The notes beneath the pieces were generated by a model that made no database searches, was not told the DNA's origin, and saw nothing but the letters and a program-made list of their open reading frames with translations. DNA of 64,000 nucleotides. Origin: Acidobacteriota bacterium (GTDB lineage Bacteria > Acidobacteriota > Thermoanaerobaculia > Thermoanaerobaculales > Sulfomarinibacteraceae). The stretch spans positions 1 through 64,000 of the forward strand of contig JAJDNM010000010.1 of assembly GCA_022340665.1 (NCBI GenBank), written 5' to 3'. The position numbers and the translations under genes are program-made. Shown in pieces: positions 1 through 9,063 of this stretch (positions are counted from its first letter, which is position 1; the number at the start of each line of letters is the position of its first letter).

Positions 1-17
1 ACATGCGAGAAGGTCGG

Positions 18-920
18 ATGAGAGGTGTGATCATCGGGTTGCTGGCGGCGATCGCGACGTCCACCACCGCGCCGGCGGCCGCGCAGCTTGCCGCGGACTG
101 GATGGTTTCCGCTGCGGCCCACAATGCCGGGTCGAAGGGTACGTTTTGGAGGACCGATCTGTCACTCCATAACCCACACAATTACGATCTGCCGGTCGTC
201 ATTCAAGCCCTGCCGAGCAACAGCGTTAATTTCGAGGTGCCGACAATCGATCTCACCCTCTATCCGTGGGAGACCGTCAGTCTGTGGGATGTGCTCGGTC
301 CGGAATACTTCGGTCTCGATGGATCGGCGGCCATCCTCGCATACGCCGATCTTTCGCTCGGCTGCGATCCGATCGAGGATTGCCATTTCTTGGTGACCTC
401 TCGCACCTATACGCCGGAGCCAGGCGATGGTGTCGGAGAGTACGGGTTGACGGTACCGGGCTTTGTGATCGGTCGAGCTACCGACTGGTGGAATTTCGGC
501 TACGCAGCCGGGCTCCTCAACGACGGCAACGCATTCAGGTGCAATGCGGGAGTGGCTTCCTGGACCCCGGATTGGACCCGTTTGCGCCTCGACGTTCAGG
601 ACGCCGCTGGGAATATCGTGGCCAGCGAAATATTCGATGTGCCGCCATACGGACATGTCCAGCGCAGACTCCGCGCGAGCGGTGACGGTGGGGCTCTCGT
701 TTTCTATCTCGAGGACGGTCCGGGCGATGCCCTCGTCTTTCCCTACGCGACCGTTATCAACCAGCGAACGGGAGACGCGAGCTTCCTTGCCGCGGAGCCT
801 TCGCGCGTGGGAGCGTCCGTCACGAAGGCCCACCCGACGCCTGGCGGACGACCCAGTGCTCCGCAGGCATCGAAGCGTGACGTGCTGACCGTACGGCAGA
901 CTGGACGCGGGGCTCGATAG
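18..920 (+). CDS. Secreted protein of unknown function
   Basis: I do not recognise the family. The start at 18 gives a clean signal peptide: a short Arg-containing N-terminus, a hydrophobic run rich in Leu/Ala/Ile, and an Ala-X-Ala-like cleavage zone before a Gln near residue 23. A GAGAAGG sequence lies just upstream; an in-frame ATG at 3 would only add five residues. The mature part of about 275 residues is rich in aromatic and acidic residues and has no obvious catalytic motif or membrane segment. The C-terminal 40 residues are Pro/Arg/Lys rich and probably disordered. It is likely periplasmic or surface-exposed. The gene stops 80 bases before the GTPase fusion and is read in the same direction. 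Its upstream context is outside the window. Confidence 0.7.
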   Translation: MRGVIIGLLAAIATSTTAPAAAQLAADWMVSAAAHNAGSKGTFWRTDLSLHNPHNYDLPVVIQALPSNSVNFEVPTIDLTLYPWETVSLWDVLGPEYFGLDGSAAILAYADLSLGCDPIEDCHFLVTSRTYTPEPGDGVGEYGLTVPGFVIGRATDWWNFGYAAGLLNDGNAFRCNAGVASWTPDWTRLRLDVQDAAGNIVASEIFDVPPYGHVQRRLRASGDGGALVFYLEDGPGDALVFPYATVINQRTGDASFLAAEPSRVGASVTKAHPTPGGRPSAPQASKRDVLTVRQTGRGAR

Positions 921-1000
921 GCGGCCCGGGGCCGTACGATATTTCGTTGGAAATTTCCCACGGGGTAAAATACGTTCAGGAGTAGGCCGTCGGGAGAGGT

Positions 1001-3211
1001 ATGGTCCAGTTCGACAACGAATACCGACAGATCAAGATCAAGGTCGTCTATTACGGCCCGGCGGCCGGCGGCAAGACAACCTGTCTTCAGCACATTCACC
1101 GAACGATCGACCCGGAGCGTCGAACCAAGCTGTACTCTCTCAACACGGCTGCGGATCGCACTCTCTTTTTCGATCTTCTCTCCTTGAACCTCGGCCGCGT
1201 TCGTGGGTATCGCCTCGCCCTGCAGCTCTACACGGTACCGGGGCAGGTGCAGTACGACGCCACACGGCGCACGGTTCTCGCCGGTGCGGATGGGGTCGTG
1301 TTCGTCGCAGATTCCCAGAACGAGCAGCTCGAAGCGAACGAAGAAAGCCTCGAGAACCTCTGGGAGAACATGGACGCCAACGGTCTCGACCGCGAGACGG
1401 TGCCGGTGGTTCTTCAATACAACAAGAGGGATCTCGGTCCGATTCAATCGATCGACGACATGGACGCCTCCCTCAACACGGCACGCCTGAAGGCATTTCC
1501 AACTGTAGCGATCACCGGGGAGGGGGTGCTCGAGGCTTTTGCCGCCATCGGTGAGCAAACCCTGGCGTCGGTGGCTGACAAACTCGGAGTCGGAACCAGC
1601 CCACAGGCGACAGCTCGCCTCCAGGCGCAGATGCACAAAGCGGTGCAGCCTTTCATTGGTGCGGTGGAAGATGCGGAGTCGGCAGCCGAAGATGTAGAGG
1701 TCACCTTGACCCCCCCCGATGCCGAATCGGGTGAGGTGCTGAAGCAGGATGCTCTGGTGAGAGAGGCGGTTCGCACCAACCTGGAACTGACCCAACTCAA
1801 CACCAGACTCGACGACGTCAGTCGGCAACTAGCGCGCAAGGTGCGTGTGATGGACAGCATCTCCCAGTTCGGCAACGCCGTTAGCAACCAACGAGATCCG
1901 GCAAAGGTCTTGCGCCTTCTCATCACCGAAGCCATTCGCCTGCTCCAGGTGCGGGGGGCCTCGGTCATCATCATCCCGGGTACCGGTCGCGCGCGTGAAG
2001 CCGTTGTTCATGGATTCAAACAAGATCCTCTGCTGCAGGCGATGGACTCGGCCGGAGCGTCTATCGCTGAAGTGCTCCTCCAAGACAAGAGACCGCGGCT
2101 TTTTTCACCTCAGGCGAACGAGGACGATGGTGGGGATGCCATGGTGGCGATCGAAAATGCGGGCTTCACATCTGCCCTGGCTGTCCCCATGATGACACAG
2201 GACAAAGCGGTGGGTCTCCTGATGACGTACGGTGATGAGGACCGTGCGGATTTCGACCAGGATGATCTCCAGCCCGCCGCAGTGCTGGCGTCCACCGCCG
2301 CCATGGGATACGCTAACGCGATCGCCTGGAGGCAGATGCAGGAGGTCAGCAGAAGCCTCGAGACGAAGGTCGAAGAGCGAACGCGCGCGCTCAAGGAGAG
2401 CCTTCAGGAATCCCGTCAGCTCGCTATGGATCTCGAGGAGAAGCAGGATCTGCTTGAGAAGGCCTATCGTGATCTTGAAGCCCTTGACGGGGTCAAGAAC
2501 CAGCTTATCAACCGGTTGTCGCTTGACCTGAGAACTCCCGTGACCTCGTTGTATACCGCGGCGAAGCTGTTCCACCGTGGAACGGAGGTGCCGCCGGAAA
2601 AAGCAGAGCGCCTTCTGACGATCATCCACGATGAAGCGGAAAAGCTCATGGAGATCGTTCAGAGCGTTTTCCAAGCGTCAGTGATTGCATCAAACGACGG
2701 CGATCTCGAACGTCACTCGGTGCCCGCACAGGAGCTCATTCGCAAGGCTGTTGCACCACTTCGCGATCTCGCAACGGAACGGGATGTTCGCCTTCAGGTT
2801 CTCATTCCGAGCGGCCTGGAGACTATTTCCTGCGAGCCCGAGAGCACAGAGGCTGCCCTTCGAGCGGTGATCAGGAACGGGGTCGAGTTCGGTGGTGGCG
2901 GTGAGGTGAAGCTCGAGGTACGTCGCGTCACCCATGACAGTGATCCCTGGCTTCAACTTCGCGTGACCGATTCCGGCACCGGTATCCCCGAGCAGGACCT
3001 GCCGCGCGTCTACGATGCGTTCTGGCAAGGCGATGACTCGAGCGCCGGCAAGCGTCACGGCATCGGGCTCGGACTAACGATCGCCAAGCGTGTGATGGAA
3101 AATCATGGGGGGTCCATAGCCATCAGTCGGGGCGAGAACGGAGGCGCGGAAGTCGTGATGTCAATTCCACAGACTACACCGACCCCGGATGGCAGCTCTA
3201 CGCCGGGTTGA
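1001..3211 (+). CDS. MglA-type GTPase / GAF / histidine-kinase-like fusion protein
   Basis: The 736-residue protein starts with an MglA-like small GTPase: P-loop GPAAGGKTT at 19-27, G3 TVPGQ at 78-82 and G4 NKRD at 141-144. The G3 lacks Asp, as is usual in MglA. A linker leads to a GAF domain (about 285-445), a coiled coil (446-500), a DHp-like segment and a HATPase domain (about 600-725) with N, G1 (DSGTGIP) and G2 (HGIGLGL) boxes. In the DHp the usual S-H-E-L-R-T-P is S-L-D-L-R-T-P: residue 508, codon 2522-2524, is Leu where the phosphorylated His should be. ATP binding looks intact but autophosphorylation at the normal site is not possible. MglA proteins set cell polarity and gliding in other phyla; that role here is inferred. 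A purine-rich GGAGAGG precedes the ATG. The gene converges on a DUF4388 gene 20 bases away. Confidence 0.88.
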   Translation: MVQFDNEYRQIKIKVVYYGPAAGGKTTCLQHIHRTIDPERRTKLYSLNTAADRTLFFDLLSLNLGRVRGYRLALQLYTVPGQVQYDATRRTVLAGADGVVFVADSQNEQLEANEESLENLWENMDANGLDRETVPVVLQYNKRDLGPIQSIDDMDASLNTARLKAFPTVAITGEGVLEAFAAIGEQTLASVADKLGVGTSPQATARLQAQMHKAVQPFIGAVEDAESAAEDVEVTLTPPDAESGEVLKQDALVREAVRTNLELTQLNTRLDDVSRQLARKVRVMDSISQFGNAVSNQRDPAKVLRLLITEAIRLLQVRGASVIIIPGTGRAREAVVHGFKQDPLLQAMDSAGASIAEVLLQDKRPRLFSPQANEDDGGDAMVAIENAGFTSALAVPMMTQDKAVGLLMTYGDEDRADFDQDDLQPAAVLASTAAMGYANAIAWRQMQEVSRSLETKVEERTRALKESLQESRQLAMDLEEKQDLLEKAYRDLEALDGVKNQLINRLSLDLRTPVTSLYTAAKLFHRGTEVPPEKAERLLTIIHDEAEKLMEIVQSVFQASVIASNDGDLERHSVPAQELIRKAVAPLRDLATERDVRLQVLIPSGLETISCEPESTEAALRAVIRNGVEFGGGGEVKLEVRRVTHDSDPWLQLRVTDSGTGIPEQDLPRVYDAFWQGDDSSAGKRHGIGLGLTIAKRVMENHGGSIAISRGENGGAEVVMSIPQTTPTPDGSSTPG

Positions 3212-3231
3212 GTGAACGCTCGCCTGAGGGC

Positions 3232-4617
3232 TCAGTCTTCGCCCGACAACACCTCTTGGGAAAGTGCAACGTCGGCTACTTCACGCGCGGCGTCTGAAGC
3301 GAGAGCGAGAACTGCCGGCGTGGCGACCTCGAGCATGACGTCGTCACCCTCTGGAACCGTAGAGGGCCAGGTGGAGGCGGACGGCAGACACTCGCATCCG
3401 ATCTGTAGACACGCGCCGAGCGGTGTTGCCGATCGTGGGTCCAACACCCTCCGGATCGCGGACGGAAAATCGGCCAGGTGTGCAAGCCTGGAGCCAACCC
3501 TGCGCGAGATGTGTTTCAGCAGTGTTCTCCGCAGGTCCTGATGGGGCACCGGGAGAGTCGTGAGGACCCAGAGCACCAGATCGGTGGGAACGGTCACGAG
3601 GTGCACGGCGAGTGATGCGGTTTCGGGCGGCACGTCAAAATGAGGGGCTGCGGCTGCCGCCGTCTGAGACCACGTGTCCACCACCTGACGGACCAGGCCA
3701 TCCAGCTTCGGTGCCTCGGGCCGGTTCAAGAATCCGCTCCCAGCCATTTCCTCCCACAGGTTGAGATCGGCCGCGATGGTTTCCAGTTCGCGAAGGGACA
3801 ATGGTCCCTGATGACTACGGTTTTGCACGGTGCACGCAAGCACCATCTGGTTCCACACGGCGTGCGGCCTTCCTGCGAGAGGAATCGACTCTTCTTTCCC
3901 GGACAGAGCGTTCAGGCCGTCTATCTGGCCCGCTGGCACGGGCACGAGACCGGGGCTCGACGAAAGCCACTGCGCGATGGTGCTGACGATATCGCCCACC
4001 AGATCGTGGAATTGGCTGAGTTGTACTCCATCGATCGAATCTTCACTTGTCACCCCCTCGCGGATCATCGACCAGAAGAGATCCTCGAACGCCTTACCGC
4101 TAAACGGAAGCTCGTACGAGCGGCGTTCCACCGTTCCGACACCGTTCTCGTCGGACCGCCGAGCAGCCTCCATCAACAGGTGACTCGGCTCGACGTTCAG
4201 GCTCAAACCGAGAATGTCGAGCACCGGGTGGTTCGGTATGAATTCAAAGCTCACCGCGGGCGCGATCAGTATGCGACTGGTAATCGCTTCGGCGAGGTCG
4301 GTGAGGCTGGCTTGAAGATCTTCCGCCGACACTCGACCTTCAGCGATAAGAAGATCGGTGAACAGGGCACGACGGAGCATCGACGTTGCAAGCAGTCGCC
4401 TTAGCTCAGTGACTGGTATCAGGCTGCGCTTGGTGAGCCAGGTGGCAAGCCGCTCCTCCGGAATCGTGGACGAGGCGTAGCACACCCGGCCTTCAATGAA
4501 GTCGAGCCGACGTTCGCCGCGTGTGTCCTTCAGAATGAGGCGGCCGCTCACGCCGCCCATCTGCAGCCACTGCAAGAGATCCCCGAAATGGAGACGGTCG
4601 AGGTTCCCTTCGATCAT
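3232..4617 (-). CDS. DUF4388 (PATAN-like) domain protein
   Basis: The 461-residue soluble protein begins with a DUF4388 domain (about 1-110), recognised from its start MIEGNLDRLHFGDLLQWLQ, a GxSGRLILK segment and an FIEGRVCYAS segment. This family is found in signalling proteins of Myxococcota, Acidobacteriota and related groups, often beside receiver domains or MglA GTPases; its biochemical role is unclear. The remaining 350 residues are mostly helical, with Leu- and Arg-rich stretches, and I cannot assign them. There is no signal peptide or membrane segment. The gene converges with the GTPase/GAF/kinase fusion and diverges from the ATP-grasp gene with a 38-base gap that must hold both promoters. 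Pairing with the GTPase is a reasonable guess from location only. Confidence 0.75.
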   Translation of the reverse strand: MIEGNLDRLHFGDLLQWLQMGGVSGRLILKDTRGERRLDFIEGRVCYASSTIPEERLATWLTKRSLIPVTELRRLLATSMLRRALFTDLLIAEGRVSAEDLQASLTDLAEAITSRILIAPAVSFEFIPNHPVLDILGLSLNVEPSHLLMEAARRSDENGVGTVERRSYELPFSGKAFEDLFWSMIREGVTSEDSIDGVQLSQFHDLVGDIVSTIAQWLSSSPGLVPVPAGQIDGLNALSGKEESIPLAGRPHAVWNQMVLACTVQNRSHQGPLSLRELETIAADLNLWEEMAGSGFLNRPEAPKLDGLVRQVVDTWSQTAAAAAPHFDVPPETASLAVHLVTVPTDLVLWVLTTLPVPHQDLRRTLLKHISRRVGSRLAHLADFPSAIRRVLDPRSATPLGACLQIGCECLPSASTWPSTVPEGDDVMLEVATPAVLALASDAAREVADVALSQEVLSGED

Positions 4618-4655
4618 CCCTCCAGTATAACGGGCCGCTGCGCTACCATCGGCAG

Positions 4656-5522
4656 GTGCAGCTCTTGATCCTCACCGCTCGCCCTGATGTGCGCACCAAC
4701 GCCCGTCTTGTGGAAGCGGCTCGAGAACTGGATGTTGCGGTGTTGTTGGTAGACGCCGCCACTGTGACCGCGTTTCTGGCAGATGGCCAGATCAAGCCTC
4801 TTGGCATCGGAAACGAGGCGCGAGAATCCTCGGTTGTCTTGGCCCGAGTGGGGAACTGGCGGCCCGAAAGCATGTTGGCAGTTCTGGATGCTGCGGTGGC
4901 CGCCGGATGTGGCACCCCGAATCCTCCGGCAGCCATCCGAATCGCGCGTGACCACTGGGCGACCATGGTGGCTCTCAATGACGCGGGTCTCGAGATTCCA
5001 CCTACCATCGCAGGATCTGACCCGGAGGCCCTGGCGCGAGATGTGATCCGTCATATCGGGCTTCCGGCTGTCGTCAAGCAACGTAGGTCACGTATGGGCG
5101 TCGGTGTCATACGGTGTGCGACGCGCGACCACCTCGAGGCAGTTCTCGATTCTCTCTGGCGAGTTGGTGATGAGATCGTCGTTCAGCGCTGGTTGGCGGG
5201 CGGCGAAAGCACAGTGCGTCTTTTGGTCGTGGGGGGCGAAGTCATAGCCGCGGCACGTTTCAACGCTTCGGTGGGGGAGTGGCGTTCCAATGCCGCTCGC
5301 GGCGGATCGGCGGAGGCGTACGATGCGCCTTTGAATGAAACCGCTCTCGCAGTTGCCGCAGCGAGGACCATCGGACTCGGACACTGCGGCGTCGACATCG
5401 TCACCAGGGACGACGGACCGACAGTGCTCGAGGTCAATCCGACGCCAGGATTTCTCAAGCTCGAAGAAGTGACGGGCGTAGACGTTGCCCGGGCGCTGGT
5501 CGAGCACGCGGTCGCTCGCTGA
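4656..5522 (+). CDS. RimK-like ATP-grasp ligase
   Basis: The 288-residue protein has the layout of RimK-type ATP-grasp enzymes, which join an amino acid or small molecule to a carboxylate through an acyl-phosphate. An N-terminal Rossmann-like part (MQLLILTARPD start) is followed by the ATP-grasp fold from about residue 100. Visible motifs are AVVKQRRSRMGVGV (phosphate-binding loop), EIVVQRWLAGGES, and the C-terminal CGVDIVTRDDGPTVLEVNPTPGF with the metal-binding Glu and Asn. Family members include ribosomal S6 glutamylase, LysX and tetrahydromethanopterin glutamate ligase. No LysW-like carrier or coenzyme gene lies nearby, so the substrate is unknown. The start is GTG with a poor Shine-Dalgarno sequence. 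It converges with ferritin, 12 bases between stops. Confidence 0.82.
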   Translation: MQLLILTARPDVRTNARLVEAARELDVAVLLVDAATVTAFLADGQIKPLGIGNEARESSVVLARVGNWRPESMLAVLDAAVAAGCGTPNPPAAIRIARDHWATMVALNDAGLEIPPTIAGSDPEALARDVIRHIGLPAVVKQRRSRMGVGVIRCATRDHLEAVLDSLWRVGDEIVVQRWLAGGESTVRLLVVGGEVIAAARFNASVGEWRSNAARGGSAEAYDAPLNETALAVAAARTIGLGHCGVDIVTRDDGPTVLEVNPTPGFLKLEEVTGVDVARALVEHAVAR

Positions 5523-5534
5523 GGATTCCGCTCG

Positions 5535-6050
5535 CTATTGAGTGGATTCAGAGTCGGTGGCGGCCGCCGGCCTGCCGGCGAGTTCGCGGTCGATCATCAA
5601 GAGACCGTGCGGGCTGTCCTCGACCATCTTGACCTGGTGATAGAGCGTGTCGGCGGTCGCTTCCTCCTCGACCTGCTCGTTCACGTACCAGTGCATCATC
5701 ACCGTAGTCGCATGATCGTTTTCCGCCGAGGCGAGATCGGCGATCTGATTGATGCGCTGGGAGATGTGCCGCTCGTGGTTGAGCACGGACTCGACCGCAG
5801 AAGACGGAGAGGGCCACTCATGTTGCGGCGCGTCGAGGGCCATCAGCTCAATGGTTCCGCCACGTTCGGCGAGATGGTCAAAGAGTTTCATCGCGTGCGC
5901 GAATTCCTCCTGCGCTTGGACCCGCATCCAGTGGGCAAAACCGTCGAGGTGGTGAGCGGTGAAATACGCCGCCACCGACAGGTAGAGATAGAACGAGAAA
6001 AACTCCGCTTGAATCTGTTCGTTCAAAGCCTTTTCGACCTTTGGGTTCAT
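5535..6050 (-). CDS. ftnA: Bacterial non-haem ferritin
   Basis: This 171-residue ferritin oxidises Fe(II) and stores it as mineral in a 24-subunit cytoplasmic shell. The four-helix fold is evident from the N-terminal EKALNEQIQAEFFSFYLYLS, the ExxH in QEEFAHAMKLFDHL, and the later EEEATADTLYHQV helix. Length and start match FtnA-type proteins (about 165-180). The ATG at 6050 is chosen because TAAAGGAG lies eight bases upstream; upstream in-frame codons run into sequence unlike ferritin. The last 15 residues are Ala/Ser/Thr rich and not conserved. Fur lies 4 kb away and might control it, but I see no clear Fur box immediately upstream. Confidence 0.93.
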   Translation of the reverse strand: MNPKVEKALNEQIQAEFFSFYLYLSVAAYFTAHHLDGFAHWMRVQAQEEFAHAMKLFDHLAERGGTIELMALDAPQHEWPSPSSAVESVLNHERHISQRINQIADLASAENDHATTVMMHWYVNEQVEEEATADTLYHQVKMVEDSPHGLLMIDRELAGRPAAATDSESTQ

Positions 6051-6063
6051 GACTGGGTCTCCT

Positions 6064-7014
6064 TTATTGGGATGGCTCCGGGTGGGAGGATCCACCATCG
6101 ACGCCGCCCGACAGTATAGCGTTTCCGTTCAACCTCCAGGGTTGGATCCAGGGGCGAATGTTGTTGAACGCTTGTGGATGGCCCCAAATCACTCCCGCCC
6201 GCCCGCCTTTTTCCAGCGGTCTGCCAGCGAGCCAAAGAGTTCCCCCGAGAATCACTGCTGCACTCACCACAACCATGATCTCCGTGGGCTTTGGCAGTTC
6301 GAGGGGCCACACGTAGGGCGCCGGATAACGAATCCAGGCGAACACGATCGTGGCGGTCAGCGGCAAAATGGCCGCCGCCGCCGCAAACACCGGCACAGCG
6401 CTACGCACAACGGAAATCAATATCAGCCACGCAACAGCCGGCAGCACGAGGTGGATGACGACGACCATCATGCGTGTCGCACGACGGATTTCCGGCTGCC
6501 GCCTTCGCGCCAATTCGAGTAGGCGAAGGGCTGGTAGCAGAGAAACTGTAGCGGCGAGAATCGGTCCCGCCCAAATCCAGTATTCAGGCCAACCGTGGAG
6601 GGAAAGAAACCGTCCGAGGTGTCCATCATTCGTATCCAGCATCGGCATGATGGCGACGGCCGCGATCGACATCGCCCAAGCCATCTGGACGACGGCAAGC
6701 TCTGTGACGAATGATCGAGCTCGCGGGAGAAAACCGACCGCGGCGGCCGCGACTGCCAGCGGTACGAGGGCCGAGCCGAGCCAGTAGCCGAACGCGGCAG
6801 GTTGCGAGGAAAAATTGAGAGTCGGCTGATTGACTAACGCCCATACCTGTCGATCAACAGGGATGGAGATTCCAATCCAATCGCAGCCACCGAAGAGCGC
6901 ACCGATACCCTGCCCACAGACGGCACCAATCAGCGCCGAGGGAAAAGCGAGAGCAGCGGTGAGCCAGGAGATGGCGATGACGGACAGGCTCGTGGTCCGA
7001 GGTTCGGTCTCCAT
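6064..7014 (-). CDS. Multi-pass membrane protein, unknown
   Basis: The 316-residue protein has roughly seven to eight hydrophobic segments: near 10-30, 65-85, 95-115, 125-145, 165-190 and 205-265. They are broken by short Arg-rich loops, so it is an inner-membrane protein. I do not recognise the family and see no transporter, protease or transferase motif. A conserved-looking pair of Cys residues sits in the first extracytoplasmic loop (CGQGIGALFGGC). The start was placed at ATG 7014, just before the first membrane segment; ATG 7023 is equally possible and neither has a strong Shine-Dalgarno sequence. The stop lies 13 bases before the ferritin start, so the two may be co-transcribed. It diverges from the M16-like gene with 15 bases between starts. 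Confidence 0.6.
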   Translation of the reverse strand: METEPRTTSLSVIAISWLTAALAFPSALIGAVCGQGIGALFGGCDWIGISIPVDRQVWALVNQPTLNFSSQPAAFGYWLGSALVPLAVAAAAVGFLPRARSFVTELAVVQMAWAMSIAAVAIMPMLDTNDGHLGRFLSLHGWPEYWIWAGPILAATVSLLPALRLLELARRRQPEIRRATRMMVVVIHLVLPAVAWLILISVVRSAVPVFAAAAAILPLTATIVFAWIRYPAPYVWPLELPKPTEIMVVVSAAVILGGTLWLAGRPLEKGGRAGVIWGHPQAFNNIRPWIQPWRLNGNAILSGGVDGGSSHPEPSQ

Positions 7015-7029
7015 CGCCGGCATGCTACC

Positions 7030-9036
7030 ATGACGGCCGCGATGAGGGTGCAAGGTAAGTATCTCCAATGCTTTGTGTTGCCTGTGATGTTGGCGGTGGC
7101 GTTGCCGGCAGGAGGTCAGGCTCTATTCTCCGAATACTTGGGGAACGGCACCGAATTGTTGGTCGTGACGCAACCATTGACGGATGCAACGACAATTATC
7201 TGGCCGGTTGTCGAGAACGGTCGCAATGTGTCCAAGGCAGTCGTGAGCGGTGATCTGACCCTGGTTGACACGCTCGAATCAGCCCTGGCCCTCGAGCAGG
7301 CGACAACCGTGCCGCCGGTCGTGATTGCGGTTGGCGGGGTTTCAGTGCCGGACCTTCGCACCCTCCTCGATCGCATCATCGATGGCCGCCCACCGTATTC
7401 CATTTCGCAGTCTCCCGAGACGCCAGTCGTGGAAGGTCGCGTCGAAAGACGGCTCGGAGCGCCCGGCACCGAGGCCCAGATCAGGCTCGAAGTGAACCTG
7501 CCGAGCCCCTCAGATCCGAAGAGGAGCTCGATCGAGGTCCTTTGGGATGTCTTGCCAGATGTCCTGGCTAATGGAGATCTTTCCGGTGTTCGAAGCCGCG
7601 TTGAAGGAAACCGTGCTCTCCTCGAAGCACAGGCCGACTCGTCATCCGCAGATCTCGCCTCCGTCCGGTTGCGGCGCGGCATCGCGAGGTTCGCCGAGAA
7701 CCCTGCGGTCCAGGAGGAGCGGGTCGACGCCTCAGCACAGAGTCTGCGCGTGCGCAGGCAGGCACTGTTGGAAGAGCATCCGGACGCCGCCGAGTTGTTG
7801 CTCGAGCTCTGGCTCTCCAGTGGCACTCCCGCGGTTCGTGAGTTTCTGTTCGGGGTCGACGGAGTGACTCTGCAGACTGTGCGCGCGGCGGCGATGGCGT
7901 GGCTGCCCCAACATCCGGGGAGCATTCTCATCACCCTGCCCCCGAGGTCGTTCAATCCGCGGTTCGCAGCACCGCCGGTGACGATGCAACTCGAAAATGG
8001 CCTGTCTGCCATTGCACTCGGGAGATCCGGACTCAGTCTTGCTGCCCTGTGCATGAGGCCCGTGGTCATCCCGGATCTGGATGAGGAGGTGGCGGCAACT
8101 GTGCTGGCTCGCTTGGCTCGAGAGCTTCGCGAGTCGGAACAACGCCCCGGATGGGTGCGAGTCGACGTGGAACCGCCACAGATCCTGATTGCGGCTCCCG
8201 TGGAGCAGTTCAGCGAGCTCACGGAAGCGCTCCGTTTCGCCTCGGCGCAGGCGGAGGGAGACAACAGACCGGTCATGCCTGGCGGAGGGAGTGCCCGTCG
8301 CCGGGCGTTACGTCTGATGGCTGGTACCCTCGGAGTGGCGGAGGGATCGAGCCTGTCCCCGTCAACCCTTTTGGCGTCCGGGAATCTCGCGCTCGGCATC
8401 GTGGCCGAGGATGCCGAGGCAGCATCGGAAGCGATTCGAAAATTCTGGGCGGGTGAGACATCACGAGTCAGCAGCGCCGCCGTGGGACAGATCGCGGCAG
8501 TTCCCAAGACCAGGGAAGCAGCAGCCGGAAGCGACTCGGTCCTGGTCGCCGCGCTCGAGTTTCCGGCAATGCTTGATGAATCTCTCGTGCTCGTGATGGC
8601 CGAACTCCTCGAGGCTCGGGGCACCGAGTTGTTGGCTGAGGGATCGATCGAAGTCTTGCAGCCCTTCGTTCCGGGGCACCGGGTGTTGCTGGTCGTAGCC
8701 GAGGCACAGGCCGGCCTCGACGAGTTGGAAGCTGCCCTCCAGGATATCTGGCCGCGCATGACAGCGTCGGCGACCGAAGACGAGCTCAACCCGGTTCAAA
8801 GACGAGCGGCCGCTACCAGTGCGGCGGCCTGGAGCGGGACCACCGGACAAGCCTGCCGGTGCGCAGCGGTCGCCTCTGGTGCGGCCAGATGGAGACCGGC
8901 AACCGATCTCGAGCTGGCCATTCTCTCGATTGCACCGGAGGAGATCAACGCTGCGCTCGAGAGCGTGTCGATCTGGGGGCAGCTGCCGAATACCGGGGCT
9001 GGTGTGCTGCCGATCGTCGAGCTCGACGACAGGTGA
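7030..9036 (+). CDS. Secreted protein resembling M16 peptidase, no zinc motif
   Basis: The 668-residue protein has an N-terminal hydrophobic export segment (about 10-25, ending near AGGQALF). After that comes a region like the start of M16 (insulinase/processing-peptidase) domains: NGTELLVVTQPLTDATTIIW. Two similar halves are suggested, the second beginning near MQLENGLSAIALG (about residue 318). The M16 zinc motif HxxEH is absent from both halves, so if it belongs here it is a non-catalytic partner or scaffold. Active M16 pairs often include one subunit without the motif, but no catalytic partner gene is in the window. An in-frame ATG at 7042 is an alternative start. It is followed 27 bases later by tyrS, in the same direction. 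Confidence 0.5.
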   Translation: MTAAMRVQGKYLQCFVLPVMLAVALPAGGQALFSEYLGNGTELLVVTQPLTDATTIIWPVVENGRNVSKAVVSGDLTLVDTLESALALEQATTVPPVVIAVGGVSVPDLRTLLDRIIDGRPPYSISQSPETPVVEGRVERRLGAPGTEAQIRLEVNLPSPSDPKRSSIEVLWDVLPDVLANGDLSGVRSRVEGNRALLEAQADSSSADLASVRLRRGIARFAENPAVQEERVDASAQSLRVRRQALLEEHPDAAELLLELWLSSGTPAVREFLFGVDGVTLQTVRAAAMAWLPQHPGSILITLPPRSFNPRFAAPPVTMQLENGLSAIALGRSGLSLAALCMRPVVIPDLDEEVAATVLARLARELRESEQRPGWVRVDVEPPQILIAAPVEQFSELTEALRFASAQAEGDNRPVMPGGGSARRRALRLMAGTLGVAEGSSLSPSTLLASGNLALGIVAEDAEAASEAIRKFWAGETSRVSSAAVGQIAAVPKTREAAAGSDSVLVAALEFPAMLDESLVLVMAELLEARGTELLAEGSIEVLQPFVPGHRVLLVVAEAQAGLDELEAALQDIWPRMTASATEDELNPVQRRAAATSAAAWSGTTGQACRCAAVASGAARWRPATDLELAILSIAPEEINAALESVSIWGQLPNTGAGVLPIVELDDR

Positions 9037-9063
9037 ACTGGTATTTCGAACGAGGAGGCCGAG

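Noticed and set aside
743-1828. Leftward open frame of 361 residues
   Set aside because: It spans the end of the secreted-protein gene and start of the GTPase fusion in antisense and lacks any start signal or recognised motif.
7116-8789. Long leftward open frame of 557 residues
   Set aside because: It is antisense to the M16-like gene, very rich in Ser/Arg/Thr, and has no family features; it arises from GC-rich codon bias.
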